DNA of 64,000 bases from Archangium violaceum (GTDB taxonomy: Bacteria > Myxococcota > Myxococcia > Myxococcales > Myxococcaceae): positions 10,605,501-10,669,500 of the forward strand of contig NZ_CP069338.1 of assembly GCF_016859125.1 (NCBI RefSeq), written 5' to 3'. This document shows, one piece after another, positions 39,174 through 47,954 of this stretch; within the stretch, counting starts at the first letter, position 1; the number at the start of each line of letters is the position of its first letter. The position numbers and the translations under genes are program-made. The notes under the pieces were generated by a model, which did no database searches, had not been told where the DNA came from, and saw only the letters and a program-made list of their open reading frames with translations.

Positions 39174-39348
39174 AGGGTATTGCCAGTCGTGAAGGAGCTG
39201 AACGGATGGAGTCAGAAACCCGGTTTTTCGAATCATGCCCCGATTTTCAGCCCGTGTGACTCCCCCCATCCCCGGGGCAGCTCGTCACCTTGTCAGAGCG
39301 AACCCCTCCGCCCCGTAGAAGTCGCGGCTCTTCACCACCCCGCCCCCC

Positions 39349-40224
39349 TCACTCCAGATATGCCGGAAACTTCGGCAGTGCGCGAACGTCCTCCAGCGAA
39401 TGCTGTACCAGGAAGCGCCCGTGGGTCTCCTGGAGGAGTGCCTCGACCCGTTCGAGGGATGAGAGCGTCTCCGGGCGGCTGAGGTTGAAGTGCGGCACGA
39501 CATGGCTCCGCCAGTTCTCGCGCGTATGGCAGAGGTCGCCTGATAGGACGAACGTGCCCGCCTGCGGGAGCCGGACGACGAGCGACTGATGTCCGGGAGT
39601 ATGCCCGGGTGTCTGAATGACGCGCACGCTGCCATCGCCGAAGACATCGGCATCGCCGTCGAGGAGTTGCAGCTTCGCCGTGCGATACGCGGAGAACACC
39701 GTCGCATCCACACCGAGTGGCGTCGGGGTCTGGGTCGCCCAGTCGAGCTCGCGCCGCTGGAGGATCCACGTGGACGAGGTGAACGCATTGGCATTGCCGG
39801 CATGGTCGGCATGCAGATGCGAAAAGGCGACATAGCGCACGTCCTGGTGATCGAGACCGAGCTGCCGCAATTGAGTGCTTAGCGGAGTATCGACGTAGGT
39901 CCGATTCCCCACCGGGTCGGCTCCGGGCGCCTGGGCAATGGAGTCGCTCAGCCCCGTGTCCCACAAGAACACGCCCTGGGGATGCCGGATCAGGAAGCAA
40001 GGGACGGTGAGCGTACCGGCCTGGCCCGTGGGCTCGCCGCTGCCCGAGAAGAAACCCATGTCCTTGATTTCGATCCGACCGCAGTCGAGCACGTAGAGAC
40101 GAATCGGAGGTGGCTCCTCGGCGGCGGAGGCCGGCGCGCCGGCAGCGGCTGACCTCGCCCCGGCGCACGCTGTGCACAGGACGGGCATGAGCATGAAAGA
40201 AAGCAGGTGGGAAATTCGGGACAT
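39349..40224 (-). CDS. Secreted metallo-beta-lactamase-fold AHL-lactonase-like protein
   Basis: A 291-residue protein with a signal peptide and possible lipid attachment (LCTAC), then the lactonase core. Metal motif H136-x-H138-x-D140-H141 (SHLHADH), TPGHTPGH, LSGDLCH and a final VQHSLED. This is the arrangement in N-acyl-homoserine-lactone lactonases. Substrate is inferred, as related folds hydrolyse other lactones. GGAGAAG before the ATG at 40224 fixes the start. Confidence 0.85.
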   Translation of the reverse strand: MSRISHLLSFMLMPVLCTACAGARSAAAGAPASAAEEPPPIRLYVLDCGRIEIKDMGFFSGSGEPTGQAGTLTVPCFLIRHPQGVFLWDTGLSDSIAQAPGADPVGNRTYVDTPLSTQLRQLGLDHQDVRYVAFSHLHADHAGNANAFTSSTWILQRRELDWATQTPTPLGVDATVFSAYRTAKLQLLDGDADVFGDGSVRVIQTPGHTPGHQSLVVRLPQAGTFVLSGDLCHTRENWRSHVVPHFNLSRPETLSSLERVEALLQETHGRFLVQHSLEDVRALPKFPAYLE

Positions 40225-40550
40225 GTTCTTCTTCTCCAGATGTCGGCTCGGGACCCGAGTCTCCATTCTGTAATCTCAGGGACGAATCATGTCGAAGCAA
40301 AATCACACCCGGCCGAGGCGGCGCTTCCGTCAAAGATGAGAGGCATTACAGCCTGGCAGTCCGTTCCACACGAAGCTGCGCGTCAACACGCCCGTCGCTC
40401 CCGCCAAGGTGAAAAGGCTCGGATTTCAAGTGGTTACGGAGTGCCCGCGAAAATCTCTGGCTCCTGGTGCGCCACCTGGCTTCGGCGCGTGTCTCCAGAT
40501 CGAGCCTCGCACGTCGCGAGCTCTGAACGCGAAGAGAAAGGGCAACCCAC
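40225..40550. other. Intergenic region upstream of the Cys-rich peptide gene
   Basis: About 325 bases between the divergent lactonase and peptide genes. It must hold both promoters, but no good -35/-10 pair or inverted repeat stands out. The bases are somewhat less GC-rich than flanking genes. No coding sequence supported. Confidence 0.5.
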
Positions 40551-40706
40551 ATGAAGACCCTCAAAGCGATGAGCGACCGCCTTCTGAAGATGTTCCTGTC
40601 CGAGGTCTCCGCTGGCGCGTGCATCCCGGAGCACGGCCAGTGCTGCGCAACCGGCAAGCGCTTCAACTGCTACGGCTCCTGTGTCTCCTCGAGCGGCTGC
40701 CGGTAG
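40551..40706 (+). CDS. Six-cysteine peptide precursor (candidate disulfide-rich mini-protein)
   Basis: A 51-codon gene, too small for routine calling. The leader (residues 1-23) starts MKTLKAMSDRLLKMFL and is amphipathic rather than a normal hydrophobic signal, ending in S-A-G-A, an A-x-A signal-peptidase-type site. The remaining 28 residues start with cysteine and hold six cysteines at 24, 31, 32, 40, 44 and 50 (spacing C-x6-CC-x7-C-x3-C-x5-C), with no other hydrophobic stretch. It is 67 bases before genes for a MauE-like protein, a thioredoxin-like protein, an ABC exporter and an S26 peptidase. This fits a secreted, cleaved peptide with three disulfides. Activity unknown. Confidence 0.8.
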   Translation: MKTLKAMSDRLLKMFLSEVSAGACIPEHGQCCATGKRFNCYGSCVSSSGCR

Positions 40707-40773
40707 ATCTGTCCATGCTCATGGCCGGACATGCCGTCCCGGTGTCCGGCCGTGGTTCCCGGAAGGATATGCT

Positions 40774-41337
40774 TTGAGCGCTGTCGATTTCGGCTGCCGG
40801 CTGATGCTTGCCGTCGTGCTCACGCTGGCGTTCGCCAGCAAGGTGCTCGGCCGCGGCTCGTTCCAGGACTTCATCCAGACCCTCGGACGATTTGGATTTC
40901 CCAAGCCCTGGGTGGGCTCGCCGCTGGCAGCCGCCGTGGTCCTCTCGGAGGCGGCCTCCGCGCTCCTGCTGCTCCTCGCCCCCCTGGCCGGGTATGTGTT
41001 GGCGCTCGCGCTCTTCACGGGCTTCACCCTGGGCATCGCGCGGGTGTTGCGCCGGGGTGAGCGGGTGCGATGCCGGTGCTTCGGCGCGAGTGACACGCCC
41101 ATGGGGGCGTCACACCTGGTCCGCAATGGACTCTTGATCGCGGTGACCCTCGCGGGCGCGGTAGGCCACGAGGTGGGGCCACCGTCTTCTCCGTTGTCCG
41201 TGGTGGGGTGGTGCGCGGGGGCCCTCGGAGTCCTTACCGGGTTCTTCATCACGCGCTGGGATGATCTCGTGTTTCTCCTGAGTGGCCCGGAACCAATGGC
41301 CGGACCTCCGGCGGCCGCGGAAAAGCAGAGGGGATGA
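40774..41337 (+). CDS. MauE/DoxX-like redox membrane protein
   Basis: A 187-residue protein with about four membrane segments and the MauE signature: LTLAFASKVLGRGSFQDFIQTL near the N terminus, then C100-x-C102 in VRCRCFGAS followed by HLVRNGLL. MauE is needed with MauD to form the disulfides of the methylamine dehydrogenase small subunit. The start is a TTG with GGAAGG seven bases upstream. It overlaps the next gene by four bases. Confidence 0.85.
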   Translation: MSAVDFGCRLMLAVVLTLAFASKVLGRGSFQDFIQTLGRFGFPKPWVGSPLAAAVVLSEAASALLLLLAPLAGYVLALALFTGFTLGIARVLRRGERVRCRCFGASDTPMGASHLVRNGLLIAVTLAGAVGHEVGPPSSPLSVVGWCAGALGVLTGFFITRWDDLVFLLSGPEPMAGPPAAAEKQRG

Positions 41338-41852
41338 TGGAGCTTCTCGTGTTGGGCGGCGCGGTGCTGGCCGTGCTGGTGGTGCTGAACCTGCTGCTGA
41401 CCTTCGCGCTCATCCGCCGCGTCCGGGTCCTGCAGGAGAGGGTGTCCAAGGGACCCGCCAGGGATCCGGCGCTGCCTCAGGCGGGTGATGCCGTGGGGGC
41501 GTTCCAGGCCGCCACCCCCGAAGGCGGACTCCTCACCGACGAAGCCCTGCGGTCAGGGGTGAACCTGGTCGGCTTCTTCACCACGGGCTGCCACCCCTGC
41601 GCGACCGTTCGGGCGCAACTGCTGGAGTCGCCGCCCCGGCTCCCCTTGATGGCCTTCGTCGAGGGCCGCGCGGATGACCCCGCCGCGCGTGAGCTCGGCA
41701 CCGCCTTGAGTGCCATCGCCCAGGTGGCCTACATCACCGAGGCCGACTCCGTGGCCAAGGCGTTTCGGTCCGCTGGCTATCCCACGTTGATTCGGGTGGA
41801 GAACGGCACCGTCGCCGCCGCGGGGCATCAGCTGGGTGACGTCCTGCCATGA
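41334..41852 (+). CDS. Membrane-anchored thioredoxin-like (TlpA/MauD-type) protein
   Basis: A 172-residue protein. N-terminal membrane anchor (about 5-27), then a thioredoxin-fold domain with redox motif C86-H-P-C89 in VGFFTTGCHPCATV and a later cis-Pro-like GYPTLIRV. The active site should face the periplasm. As a partner of the upstream MauE-like protein it would transfer disulfides to the peptide. ATGA overlaps on both sides. Confidence 0.88.
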   Translation: MMELLVLGGAVLAVLVVLNLLLTFALIRRVRVLQERVSKGPARDPALPQAGDAVGAFQAATPEGGLLTDEALRSGVNLVGFFTTGCHPCATVRAQLLESPPRLPLMAFVEGRADDPAARELGTALSAIAQVAYITEADSVAKAFRSAGYPTLIRVENGTVAAAGHQLGDVLP

Positions 41853-43705
41853 AGGAGGAGACCTCCACCAGGCGACCGTGGCGCGATGCCTCGCGAACCG
41901 TGCGCGCGGCCGTGGCGCTCCAGTGGCGCTCGGCCCCTGTCGCCTCGGCCGTCGCGCTCGCGCTCACGTTGTGCACCGGGTCTGTCGCCGCGGTGGGAGG
42001 CTGGCTGACCAAGCTGCTGCTCGATGAGCTCGGCCGCGGCGCCCAGGTCAACCCGCAGCGGGCCCTGGGACTGGCGGTAGGCGCAGCCGCCGTGGCCGGA
42101 GGCGCCATGGCGGTGCTGAACCTCACCGAGTACCTCAACGGGGTGATCCGCTGGCGTGTCACCCTCGAGGTCGAGCGCGCTCTCTTCTCGAAGGTCATCG
42201 CGTTGGAGAGCCTGCGCTCCTTCGAGGATCCAGCCTTTCACGGCCAGCTTCGGCTGGCGGAACAGGCGGCCCAGGAGGCGCCGCAGCAGCTCTCGGAGCT
42301 CGTGCTCTCCGTCATCCGCGCGGTCGTCTCGGTGGTGACCTTGAGCGCTGTCGTGCTGTCGGTGTCACCGCCCATGGCGCTCCTGCTCCTGCTGGCGGGA
42401 GCGGTGGGGCTCGGCGCGCAGCTCGTCCGCAGCCGCTGGACGGCGCAGCTCTCCGAGTCCCTGGTCCAGACGTATCGCTGGCGCGACTTCTATCACTCGC
42501 TCCTCGTGGACGTCCGGGCGGCCAGGGAGAGCCGGCTGTTCGGGCTCGGGGAGCTGCTCCTGGACCGGATGGTGACGACGCTGGGAAGGGCCTCGGCACG
42601 GGAGCTCGCCCTGGCGCGCAAGGGAGCCGGGATGCAGGCGTCGCTGTCCCTGCTGACCGCCGGGGTCACGGCGCTCGGTGCGTTCATCGTCGTCCAGGGG
42701 GCCGTCGCGGGCCGGCACGACCTGGGCGATGTGGCGCTCTTCCTCGCGGCGGTGGCCGGCATCCAGAGTGCCTTCACCGGCCTGGTCGTGCAGATGCAGG
42801 AGGCGGGGCGGAGTGTGCTGACCTTCGGTCACTACCTCCAGCTCCTCGGCGTTCCCAGTCGCGTGGCGGGCCCCTCGCGAGCCGTGGAGCCGCTGCGGCG
42901 TGGAGTGGAATTCCGGGACGCGTGGTTCCGCTACGACGCCAGCGGCCCCTGGGTGCTGCGCGGGGTGAACCTGTTCATTCCCGCGGGCGGCTCGGTGGGG
43001 CTCGTGGGCGTCAATGGGGCCGGCAAGAGCACCCTGGTGAAGCTCCTGTGCCGCTTCTACGAGCTCGAGCGTGGCCAGATTCTCTGGGACGGAGTGGATG
43101 TGCGTGAGCTCGAGCCGCGTGCGCTGTGGCAGCGGATGGCGGCGACGTTCCAGGACTTCATGACCTACGATCTCACCGCGGCCGAGAACATCGGCCTGGG
43201 GAACGTGGCCTACTTGAAGGACGAGGCGCGCATCCGTGCCGCGGCGCGGTTGGCCGAGATCGATGGCAAGCTCGCCGCGCTTCCGGCCGGATACGAGACG
43301 CTGCTGAGCCGGATCCTCGCGGGTGAGGACGGCGGCGGAGCGCCGGGAGTATCGCTGTCCGGAGGGCAGTGGCAGCGGGTGGCGCTGGCCCGGGCCCTGA
43401 TGCGAGAGGACGTGGATCTCTGGGTGCTCGATGAGCCGAGCTCCGGACTGGATGCGGGCGCGGAGTTCCGGATTCACCAGACGCTGCAGCGCCATGGGAC
43501 AGGGCGGGCGCGGTTGCTCATCTCCCATCGGCTCAGCGCGCTGCGGAGCGCGGACACCATCGCCGTGCTCTCACAGGGCCGGGTGATCGAGCAGGGCACG
43601 CATGAGGAGTTGATGGCGGCTGGGGGCGAGTACGCGCGCCTGTTCACGCTGCAGGCCCGTGGATACCAGGACCCGCGGGTCGTCTCGCGGGAGGGGGCGG
43701 CATGA
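41849..43705 (+). CDS. ABC exporter, fused permease and ATPase
   Basis: A 618-residue half-transporter. Membrane domain (about 25-320) with six helices; ATPase with Walker A GVNGAGKST near 388, signature LSGGQWQR near 503, Walker B VDLWVLDEP near 525 and H-loop ISHRLS. There is no N-terminal C39 peptidase, so leader removal would need a separate enzyme, which the next gene supplies. Overlaps genes on both sides by four bases. Confidence 0.94.
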   Translation: MKEETSTRRPWRDASRTVRAAVALQWRSAPVASAVALALTLCTGSVAAVGGWLTKLLLDELGRGAQVNPQRALGLAVGAAAVAGGAMAVLNLTEYLNGVIRWRVTLEVERALFSKVIALESLRSFEDPAFHGQLRLAEQAAQEAPQQLSELVLSVIRAVVSVVTLSAVVLSVSPPMALLLLLAGAVGLGAQLVRSRWTAQLSESLVQTYRWRDFYHSLLVDVRAARESRLFGLGELLLDRMVTTLGRASARELALARKGAGMQASLSLLTAGVTALGAFIVVQGAVAGRHDLGDVALFLAAVAGIQSAFTGLVVQMQEAGRSVLTFGHYLQLLGVPSRVAGPSRAVEPLRRGVEFRDAWFRYDASGPWVLRGVNLFIPAGGSVGLVGVNGAGKSTLVKLLCRFYELERGQILWDGVDVRELEPRALWQRMAATFQDFMTYDLTAAENIGLGNVAYLKDEARIRAAARLAEIDGKLAALPAGYETLLSRILAGEDGGGAPGVSLSGGQWQRVALARALMREDVDLWVLDEPSSGLDAGAEFRIHQTLQRHGTGRARLLISHRLSALRSADTIAVLSQGRVIEQGTHEELMAAGGEYARLFTLQARGYQDPRVVSREGAA

Positions 43706-44151
43706 GCCTCGCGCTCGGAGTGGGGCTGGGAGCCCTCGTGGCTGGCGCCGCACTGGTTCGCTGGGCGCGGAGCCGCTGGCTCGTCGTCACCGTGCGGGGC
43801 TACAGCATGGAGCCCACGCTGCGCGACGGCCAGCGGCTCATCGCGCGGCGGCTGAGCGGCTCTGGCGCCGGGGCTCCCGGGTATGGTCGCTCGGACATCG
43901 TCGTCTTTCTGCTACCCCGCCCGCAGATCGAGGCGATGGACTCCGCGGAACTGCCCTACCGGATCAAGCGGGTTGCCGCCGTCCCTGGAGACCCAGTGCC
44001 GGACTGGGCCTTGGAGGCGCTGTCCGCGGACGCACGGACCCGTGTGCCGCCCGGCAAAGTGGTGGTATCCGGAGACAACCCACGCAGCCAGGACTCGCGG
44101 CAGCTGGGCTACATCGACTCGCAGGCCCTCATCGCCGTCGTGCGGCTCTGA
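43702..44151 (+). CDS. S26-family signal peptidase
   Basis: A 149-residue serine protease of the signal peptidase I type with one N-terminal anchor. Catalytic Ser35 is in GYSMEPTL, Lys89 in YRIKRVAAVPGD, and box E is GDNPRSQDSRQLGYI. It is much shorter than housekeeping LepB. As the last gene of the peptide operon, overlapping the ABC gene by four bases, it is the likely enzyme that cuts the leader after A-G-A. Confidence 0.92.
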   Translation: MSLALGVGLGALVAGAALVRWARSRWLVVTVRGYSMEPTLRDGQRLIARRLSGSGAGAPGYGRSDIVVFLLPRPQIEAMDSAELPYRIKRVAAVPGDPVPDWALEALSADARTRVPPGKVVVSGDNPRSQDSRQLGYIDSQALIAVVRL

Positions 44152-44694
44152 GCACGGCTCGGGCAAGCCTGCGCAGAGAGCCTTGGTGACACCACGCCCC
44201 CCGAGCAGCCAGTCCTGACGGGCACCACGCCGGCATCTCCGCCCCCCCCCCAGCGCGAAGCAGTCACACACCTCCCCTCTCCCGCCGGGAGAGGGACGGG
44301 GTGAGGGTGCCAGGGACCCCGGGTTGACCCGGTTAGGAATTCCCGCGGGGAGCCGGCACCATCCGTGACGCAATGCCGCAGGGGCAATGGAGCGCATTGC
44401 GCTGGCCCCTCAGTCATACCGGCACGGTGGCGCGAACTTCCGAGGTGGCTGCAGGAATCCGCGCGGCCCGCGCCCCGCCCCTTCGAGGTTCGTGGTCACG
44501 AATGACACCGGAGTCATGGATGACCACGAAGGGTTAACCAGATTGCACAGGCTATCCCCGTGCTCGAACGTCAGGTACCATAAATTTCGCGGCGCACTGT
44601 GCGCTCGAGCCCCGCGCGAAGCGGGCACGAGGTTTGCCTTGTAGCAGTCCGACGAGTCGCGGTGACGCCGCTCGGGGACTCCGGGGTGACTGCC
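44152..44694. other. Non-coding stretch after the peptide operon
   Basis: About 540 bases with no supported gene. It contains a 10-C run (44242-44251), a palindromic repeat (44274-44309) and, at the end, presumably the promoter of the lipoprotein gene. Confidence 0.5.
44274..44309. repeat. REP-like palindromic repeat
   Basis: ccctctcccgccgggagaggg with a 9-bp stem, followed by acggggtgagggtg. This is the layout of short palindromic repeats scattered between genes in many proteobacterial and myxobacterial genomes. Confidence 0.55.
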
Positions 44695-45705
44695 ATGAAG
44701 AGACTGTTCGCGCTGAGTGTTCTGGTGATGGCCTGCGGTGGCGGGAGCGAGCTCCAGGAGTCGGTGTCAACGACAGGGCAGACGGCGCGGGAAATCCAGC
44801 TCGCGGCCACGGAGGGAGTGGAGGGCGTCTCACACGGCGTGCGGGGCGCGACCTTCTGTGACTACAAGCTCTACCCCACACTCCCGGTGGAGCAGGCCCC
44901 GGCGGTCATCGAGCGGGACCGGATGTATCTGGCGGCCCGGCCGGGCGTCCTCTTCAAATACCTGCCGCTGAGCCTCCCGACGGCGACGGACCCGTACCTC
45001 TACAGCGGTGGGCGCTACCTGGTGGACACGGTGAAGCACGCCGAGGAGTACGCCCGGTGGGTGCCAAATGACTACCGGCTGGATGGCGTCGTGTTCTCGG
45101 AGCGCTCCTACTTCGCCAGCACCGAATGCACGGCCTACAGCGTCATCGGCGTGAAGGACTTCAAGGATCTGCGCACCCGGCAGCACGTGGTCCGGACCGA
45201 GCGCTTCGCGCTGCCCCGGGGCAATCACCGCGGCTATCTCGAGTCGCGCTGGAAGGATCTGGTGGCGGAGGCGAAGGCGCGCGGGCTGGCCAGCGTGTGG
45301 CTCGTCTACAACCCCGAGGCCCGGCTGGCGGCCTTCGTGTACACGATGGAGCGCGTGGGCCCGGTGACTCCTGGCGTTCCGGACTTCGCGAGCGTCTCGG
45401 CGCTGGAGTCCGCCCCCTCGCTGGGCGCACACCTCGCGCGGCGCGGCTGGGTGAAGACGCAGGACATGACCCAGTTCATCTGGGGCCTCTGGTTCCGCTT
45501 CGCCCCGGGCGACCGGGGCCAGCCCACCATCTGGCCGAACGCCTTCGCGCTGCCGACGCCCTTCTCCGGGGACGGGCTGTGCCTGGTGAGCGCGGGCGAG
45601 AACCACGGGAACAGCCCCTCGGACTGCCCCCCGCGCTGCGGCAACGCCATCGAGGATCCGGGCGAGACGTCGGTGAACTGCCCGGGTGACGTGCGCGACA
45701 TCTGA
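44695..45705 (+). CDS. Lipoprotein of unknown function
   Basis: A 336-residue protein with signal peptide and lipobox (LSVLVMACGG). The body is unassigned, with an aromatic-rich folded region (LFKYLPLSLPTATDPYLYSGGRYLVDTVKHAEEYARWV). The C terminus has a Cys-rich segment (CPPRCGNAIEDPGETSVNCPGDV) like the C-G-N-x-x-x-E-x-G-E-T elements of myxobacterial surface proteins. It is followed by an 11-C run. Confidence 0.72.
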   Translation: MKRLFALSVLVMACGGGSELQESVSTTGQTAREIQLAATEGVEGVSHGVRGATFCDYKLYPTLPVEQAPAVIERDRMYLAARPGVLFKYLPLSLPTATDPYLYSGGRYLVDTVKHAEEYARWVPNDYRLDGVVFSERSYFASTECTAYSVIGVKDFKDLRTRQHVVRTERFALPRGNHRGYLESRWKDLVAEAKARGLASVWLVYNPEARLAAFVYTMERVGPVTPGVPDFASVSALESAPSLGAHLARRGWVKTQDMTQFIWGLWFRFAPGDRGQPTIWPNAFALPTPFSGDGLCLVSAGENHGNSPSDCPPRCGNAIEDPGETSVNCPGDVRDI

Positions 45706-45760
45706 CAGTGCTCCTTGCTTCCATTCCCCCCCCCCCGTTGCAGCCGGAAAGGTGACCGTC

Positions 45761-46432
45761 ATGCAGAGCCAGCCCAATCCCAACCCGGGGCGTTCCGCGT
45801 TGGACTTCAAACGAGAGACCAAGATGCCGACCCCTCGGAGCCAGATTGTTCCCGGACAGTTCCAGGTGCTGGGCGCGAACCTGCAGATCGTCATCGACGG
45901 GTTCGGCTCGTTCACGCTCATCGCCAACAAAATCCTCCTCGAGGAGGGCCTGGGCGCCGATGACGGCACCGGGGCGGTGAAGTTCGAGCCGGGCTCCTGG
46001 TACCCGCTGGAGCGTTGGCTGACGGCGCTGGAGCGGATCGGCAACGAGTTCGGCCACGTGCTGCTGTTCCAGTCGGGCATGACCACGCCGAAGAACGCGG
46101 TCTTCCCGCCCACGGTGACGGACATCCACAGCGGGCTGAAGTGCATCGACGTCGCGTACCACATGAACCACGCGGTGCGCGGCGAGTCCATGTTCAGCCC
46201 CAACACGGGCGAGATGCGCGAGGGAATCGGCCACTACGGCTACGCGCACACGCCGGGGAAGAACCTCATCACCCTGGAGAGCTCCACGCCGTACCCGTGC
46301 GATTTCGACCGGGGCATCATCATCGCCATGGCACAGCGGTTCCAGCCCACCGCCACCATCCTCCATGACGCCACCCGGCCCTGCCGCAAGCGCGGAGGGG
46401 CCAGCTGCGCCTACCACGTCGCCTGGAGGTAG
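45761..46432 (+). CDS. Protein resembling V4R/heme-NO-type sensor domains
   Basis: A 223-residue soluble protein. The C-terminal pattern CRKRGGASCAYHVAW resembles the Cys/aromatic end of V4R and related small-molecule sensor domains (G-x-x-x-C-x-Y/F-x-V-x-W). The middle (YPLERWLTALERIGNEFGHVLLFQSG) also fits such folds. Family assignment is tentative. The gene starts 24 bases after an 11-C tract. Confidence 0.6.
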   Translation: MQSQPNPNPGRSALDFKRETKMPTPRSQIVPGQFQVLGANLQIVIDGFGSFTLIANKILLEEGLGADDGTGAVKFEPGSWYPLERWLTALERIGNEFGHVLLFQSGMTTPKNAVFPPTVTDIHSGLKCIDVAYHMNHAVRGESMFSPNTGEMREGIGHYGYAHTPGKNLITLESSTPYPCDFDRGIIIAMAQRFQPTATILHDATRPCRKRGGASCAYHVAWR

Positions 46433-46456
46433 GACGCCGGCCCACCAGAGGAGCTG

Positions 46457-47296
46457 TCACCCCAGGGCCTGGGCCGCGATGGCGAGGAGGTGCTCCCTCC
46501 TGCCCGGGGCCCGGGTCCCATGAAGCATCATCATGGGCGCCGGGACGTGCCGCTCGAGCCCGAGCCCCGCTGCCCATTCGCTCAGCCCGGTGAAGCGCGG
46601 AGGGCTGTCCAGCCGTACGACTCCCTCGAGGCCCCGCAGGAGCCCGGCCGCGAGGCTCAGGGCGATCGGCTCCTCCTGGGCGATGAGGGGGCCCACCATC
46701 GTCGATTCGAGGTTGGGCCACGCCAGGCCGTAGCCCACCACGCGCCCGTCCCGTTCGGCCACGAGCGCGCGGGACGCCTCCCGGTGCAGGGCGTGGAGCA
46801 GGGGATGCCGGGGCGCACCGAAGGCGCCAGCGTCCAGCGTGGCGACCGCGTCCAGATCCTCCCCCGTCATCGCGCGCACCCGCGTGTCCGGGACGGCCAG
46901 TTCCTGTGGCTGCCGGGTGAGCCGCCCCAGGTGCTTCACGACCTCGCCGACCTGGACGAAGCCCAGCTTCTCGTAGAGGGGACGGCCCTGGTCCGTCGCG
47001 AACAGGAGCGTGGGGATGGGACCGATGTGCTCGAGCGCCTGTTCCATGAGGCGCCGTCCCAGCCCCTGCCTCCCATTGGAGGGCGACACCACCATCATCC
47101 CGATCCAGGCGGCCTCGCGCCCATAGGGCGCGATGAGGACCGTGCCCGCGAGCCCACCTTCCGGTGAGTCCACGCCGAAGCCGGTCCCCAGTTCCAGGAT
47201 CATCCGCCACTTCAGCTCTTCCGCCGGCCAGTCGCGCTTCATGGCCAGTTCGAGGCAGGCGGGCACGTCATCCAGGGTGAGTCTCCGAATGCGCAT
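46457..47296 (-). CDS. GNAT-family acetyltransferase
   Basis: A 279-residue protein. Residues 1-130 form a GNAT domain with the acetyl-CoA loop VVSPSNGRQGLGRRLMEQAL and LYEKLGFVQVGE. The C-terminal ~130 residues form a second GNAT-like domain, as in YitH-type proteins. The target is unknown. The ATG at 47296 gives the family N terminus MRIRRLTLDDVPAC. Confidence 0.85.
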   Translation of the reverse strand: MRIRRLTLDDVPACLELAMKRDWPAEELKWRMILELGTGFGVDSPEGGLAGTVLIAPYGREAAWIGMMVVSPSNGRQGLGRRLMEQALEHIGPIPTLLFATDQGRPLYEKLGFVQVGEVVKHLGRLTRQPQELAVPDTRVRAMTGEDLDAVATLDAGAFGAPRHPLLHALHREASRALVAERDGRVVGYGLAWPNLESTMVGPLIAQEEPIALSLAAGLLRGLEGVVRLDSPPRFTGLSEWAAGLGLERHVPAPMMMLHGTRAPGRREHLLAIAAQALG

Positions 47297-47384
47297 GCGG
47301 CCGCCTATACCACGTCGAGCCGCATGCCAACGACAGACAGGGGCTGGAGCGGCCAGGCCGATGGGGGCCTCCCGATACCCACGA

Positions 47385-47954
47385 TCATCGGCGCGACTCC
47401 TTGCTGGTCTCACCAAGCATCCACTGCCGGAAAGCCAGCACGCGCGAATCATGGCTGCTGGCCTCCGGATACACCAGGTAATACCCATACTCCGCCGGCA
47501 CCCGCACGTCGATATCAAACAGCCTCACCAACCTGCCCTGCGATAGATCGCTGGCAACCATGGCCAGTTCGGCAAGACCAACGCCAGCACCATCGATGAC
47601 GGCCTGCACCACATGGCTCGAATCAGGCAACGCAACGCACCGGCTGTCATCGAAACCTTCAGTACCAGCCGCTGCCATCCACATGCGCCAGTTCGGCCAC
47701 ACCATCCCGTCGGTCTTGCAGTCCACGTAGCAGAGAGTATGGCGGAACAGGTCTCGTGGCGCTTTGATGCTCGAGTCAGCCTCGATCAATTTCGGGCTGC
47801 AAACCGGAACGACCACCGTATCGAACAGCCTCTCCGATCGCGCACCTTCATACCGGCCCGTGCCAAACCGGATGGCAACATCGATATCATCCACGTCGAA
47901 ATTCCGTACCTCATCCGAAATATCGAACGTCAGCTCCAGCCCTGGGTTCGCTGC
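47385..47954 (-). pseudogene. LysR-type regulator, 3' part, interrupted by an ISAs1-family element
   Basis: This encodes the effector-binding domain of a GcvA-like LysR regulator from LELTFDISDEVRNFDVDDIDVAIRFG to its stop. Its first codons now read out of the insertion element. Removing the element and one copy of the 10-bp target repeat joins it in frame to the 5' part at 49636-49999, restoring ...AANPGLELTFD... and a 307-residue regulator. Confidence 0.9.
47945..47954. repeat. Target-site duplication, left copy
   Basis: ggttcgctgc, repeated exactly at 49636-49645 on the other side of the ISAs1-family element. Ten bases is normal for this family. Confidence 0.9.

Noticed and set aside
44387-44644. 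An 85-codon plus-strand frame before the lipoprotein gene
   Set aside because: No ribosome site, no hydrophobic or domain pattern, composition like random intergenic DNA.
45726-45736. Poly-C tract of 11 before the gene at 45761 (others at 44242-44251 and 59399-59410)
   Set aside because: They lie outside coding sequence and away from recognisable promoters; phase variation cannot be argued and run length may be a sequencing artefact.
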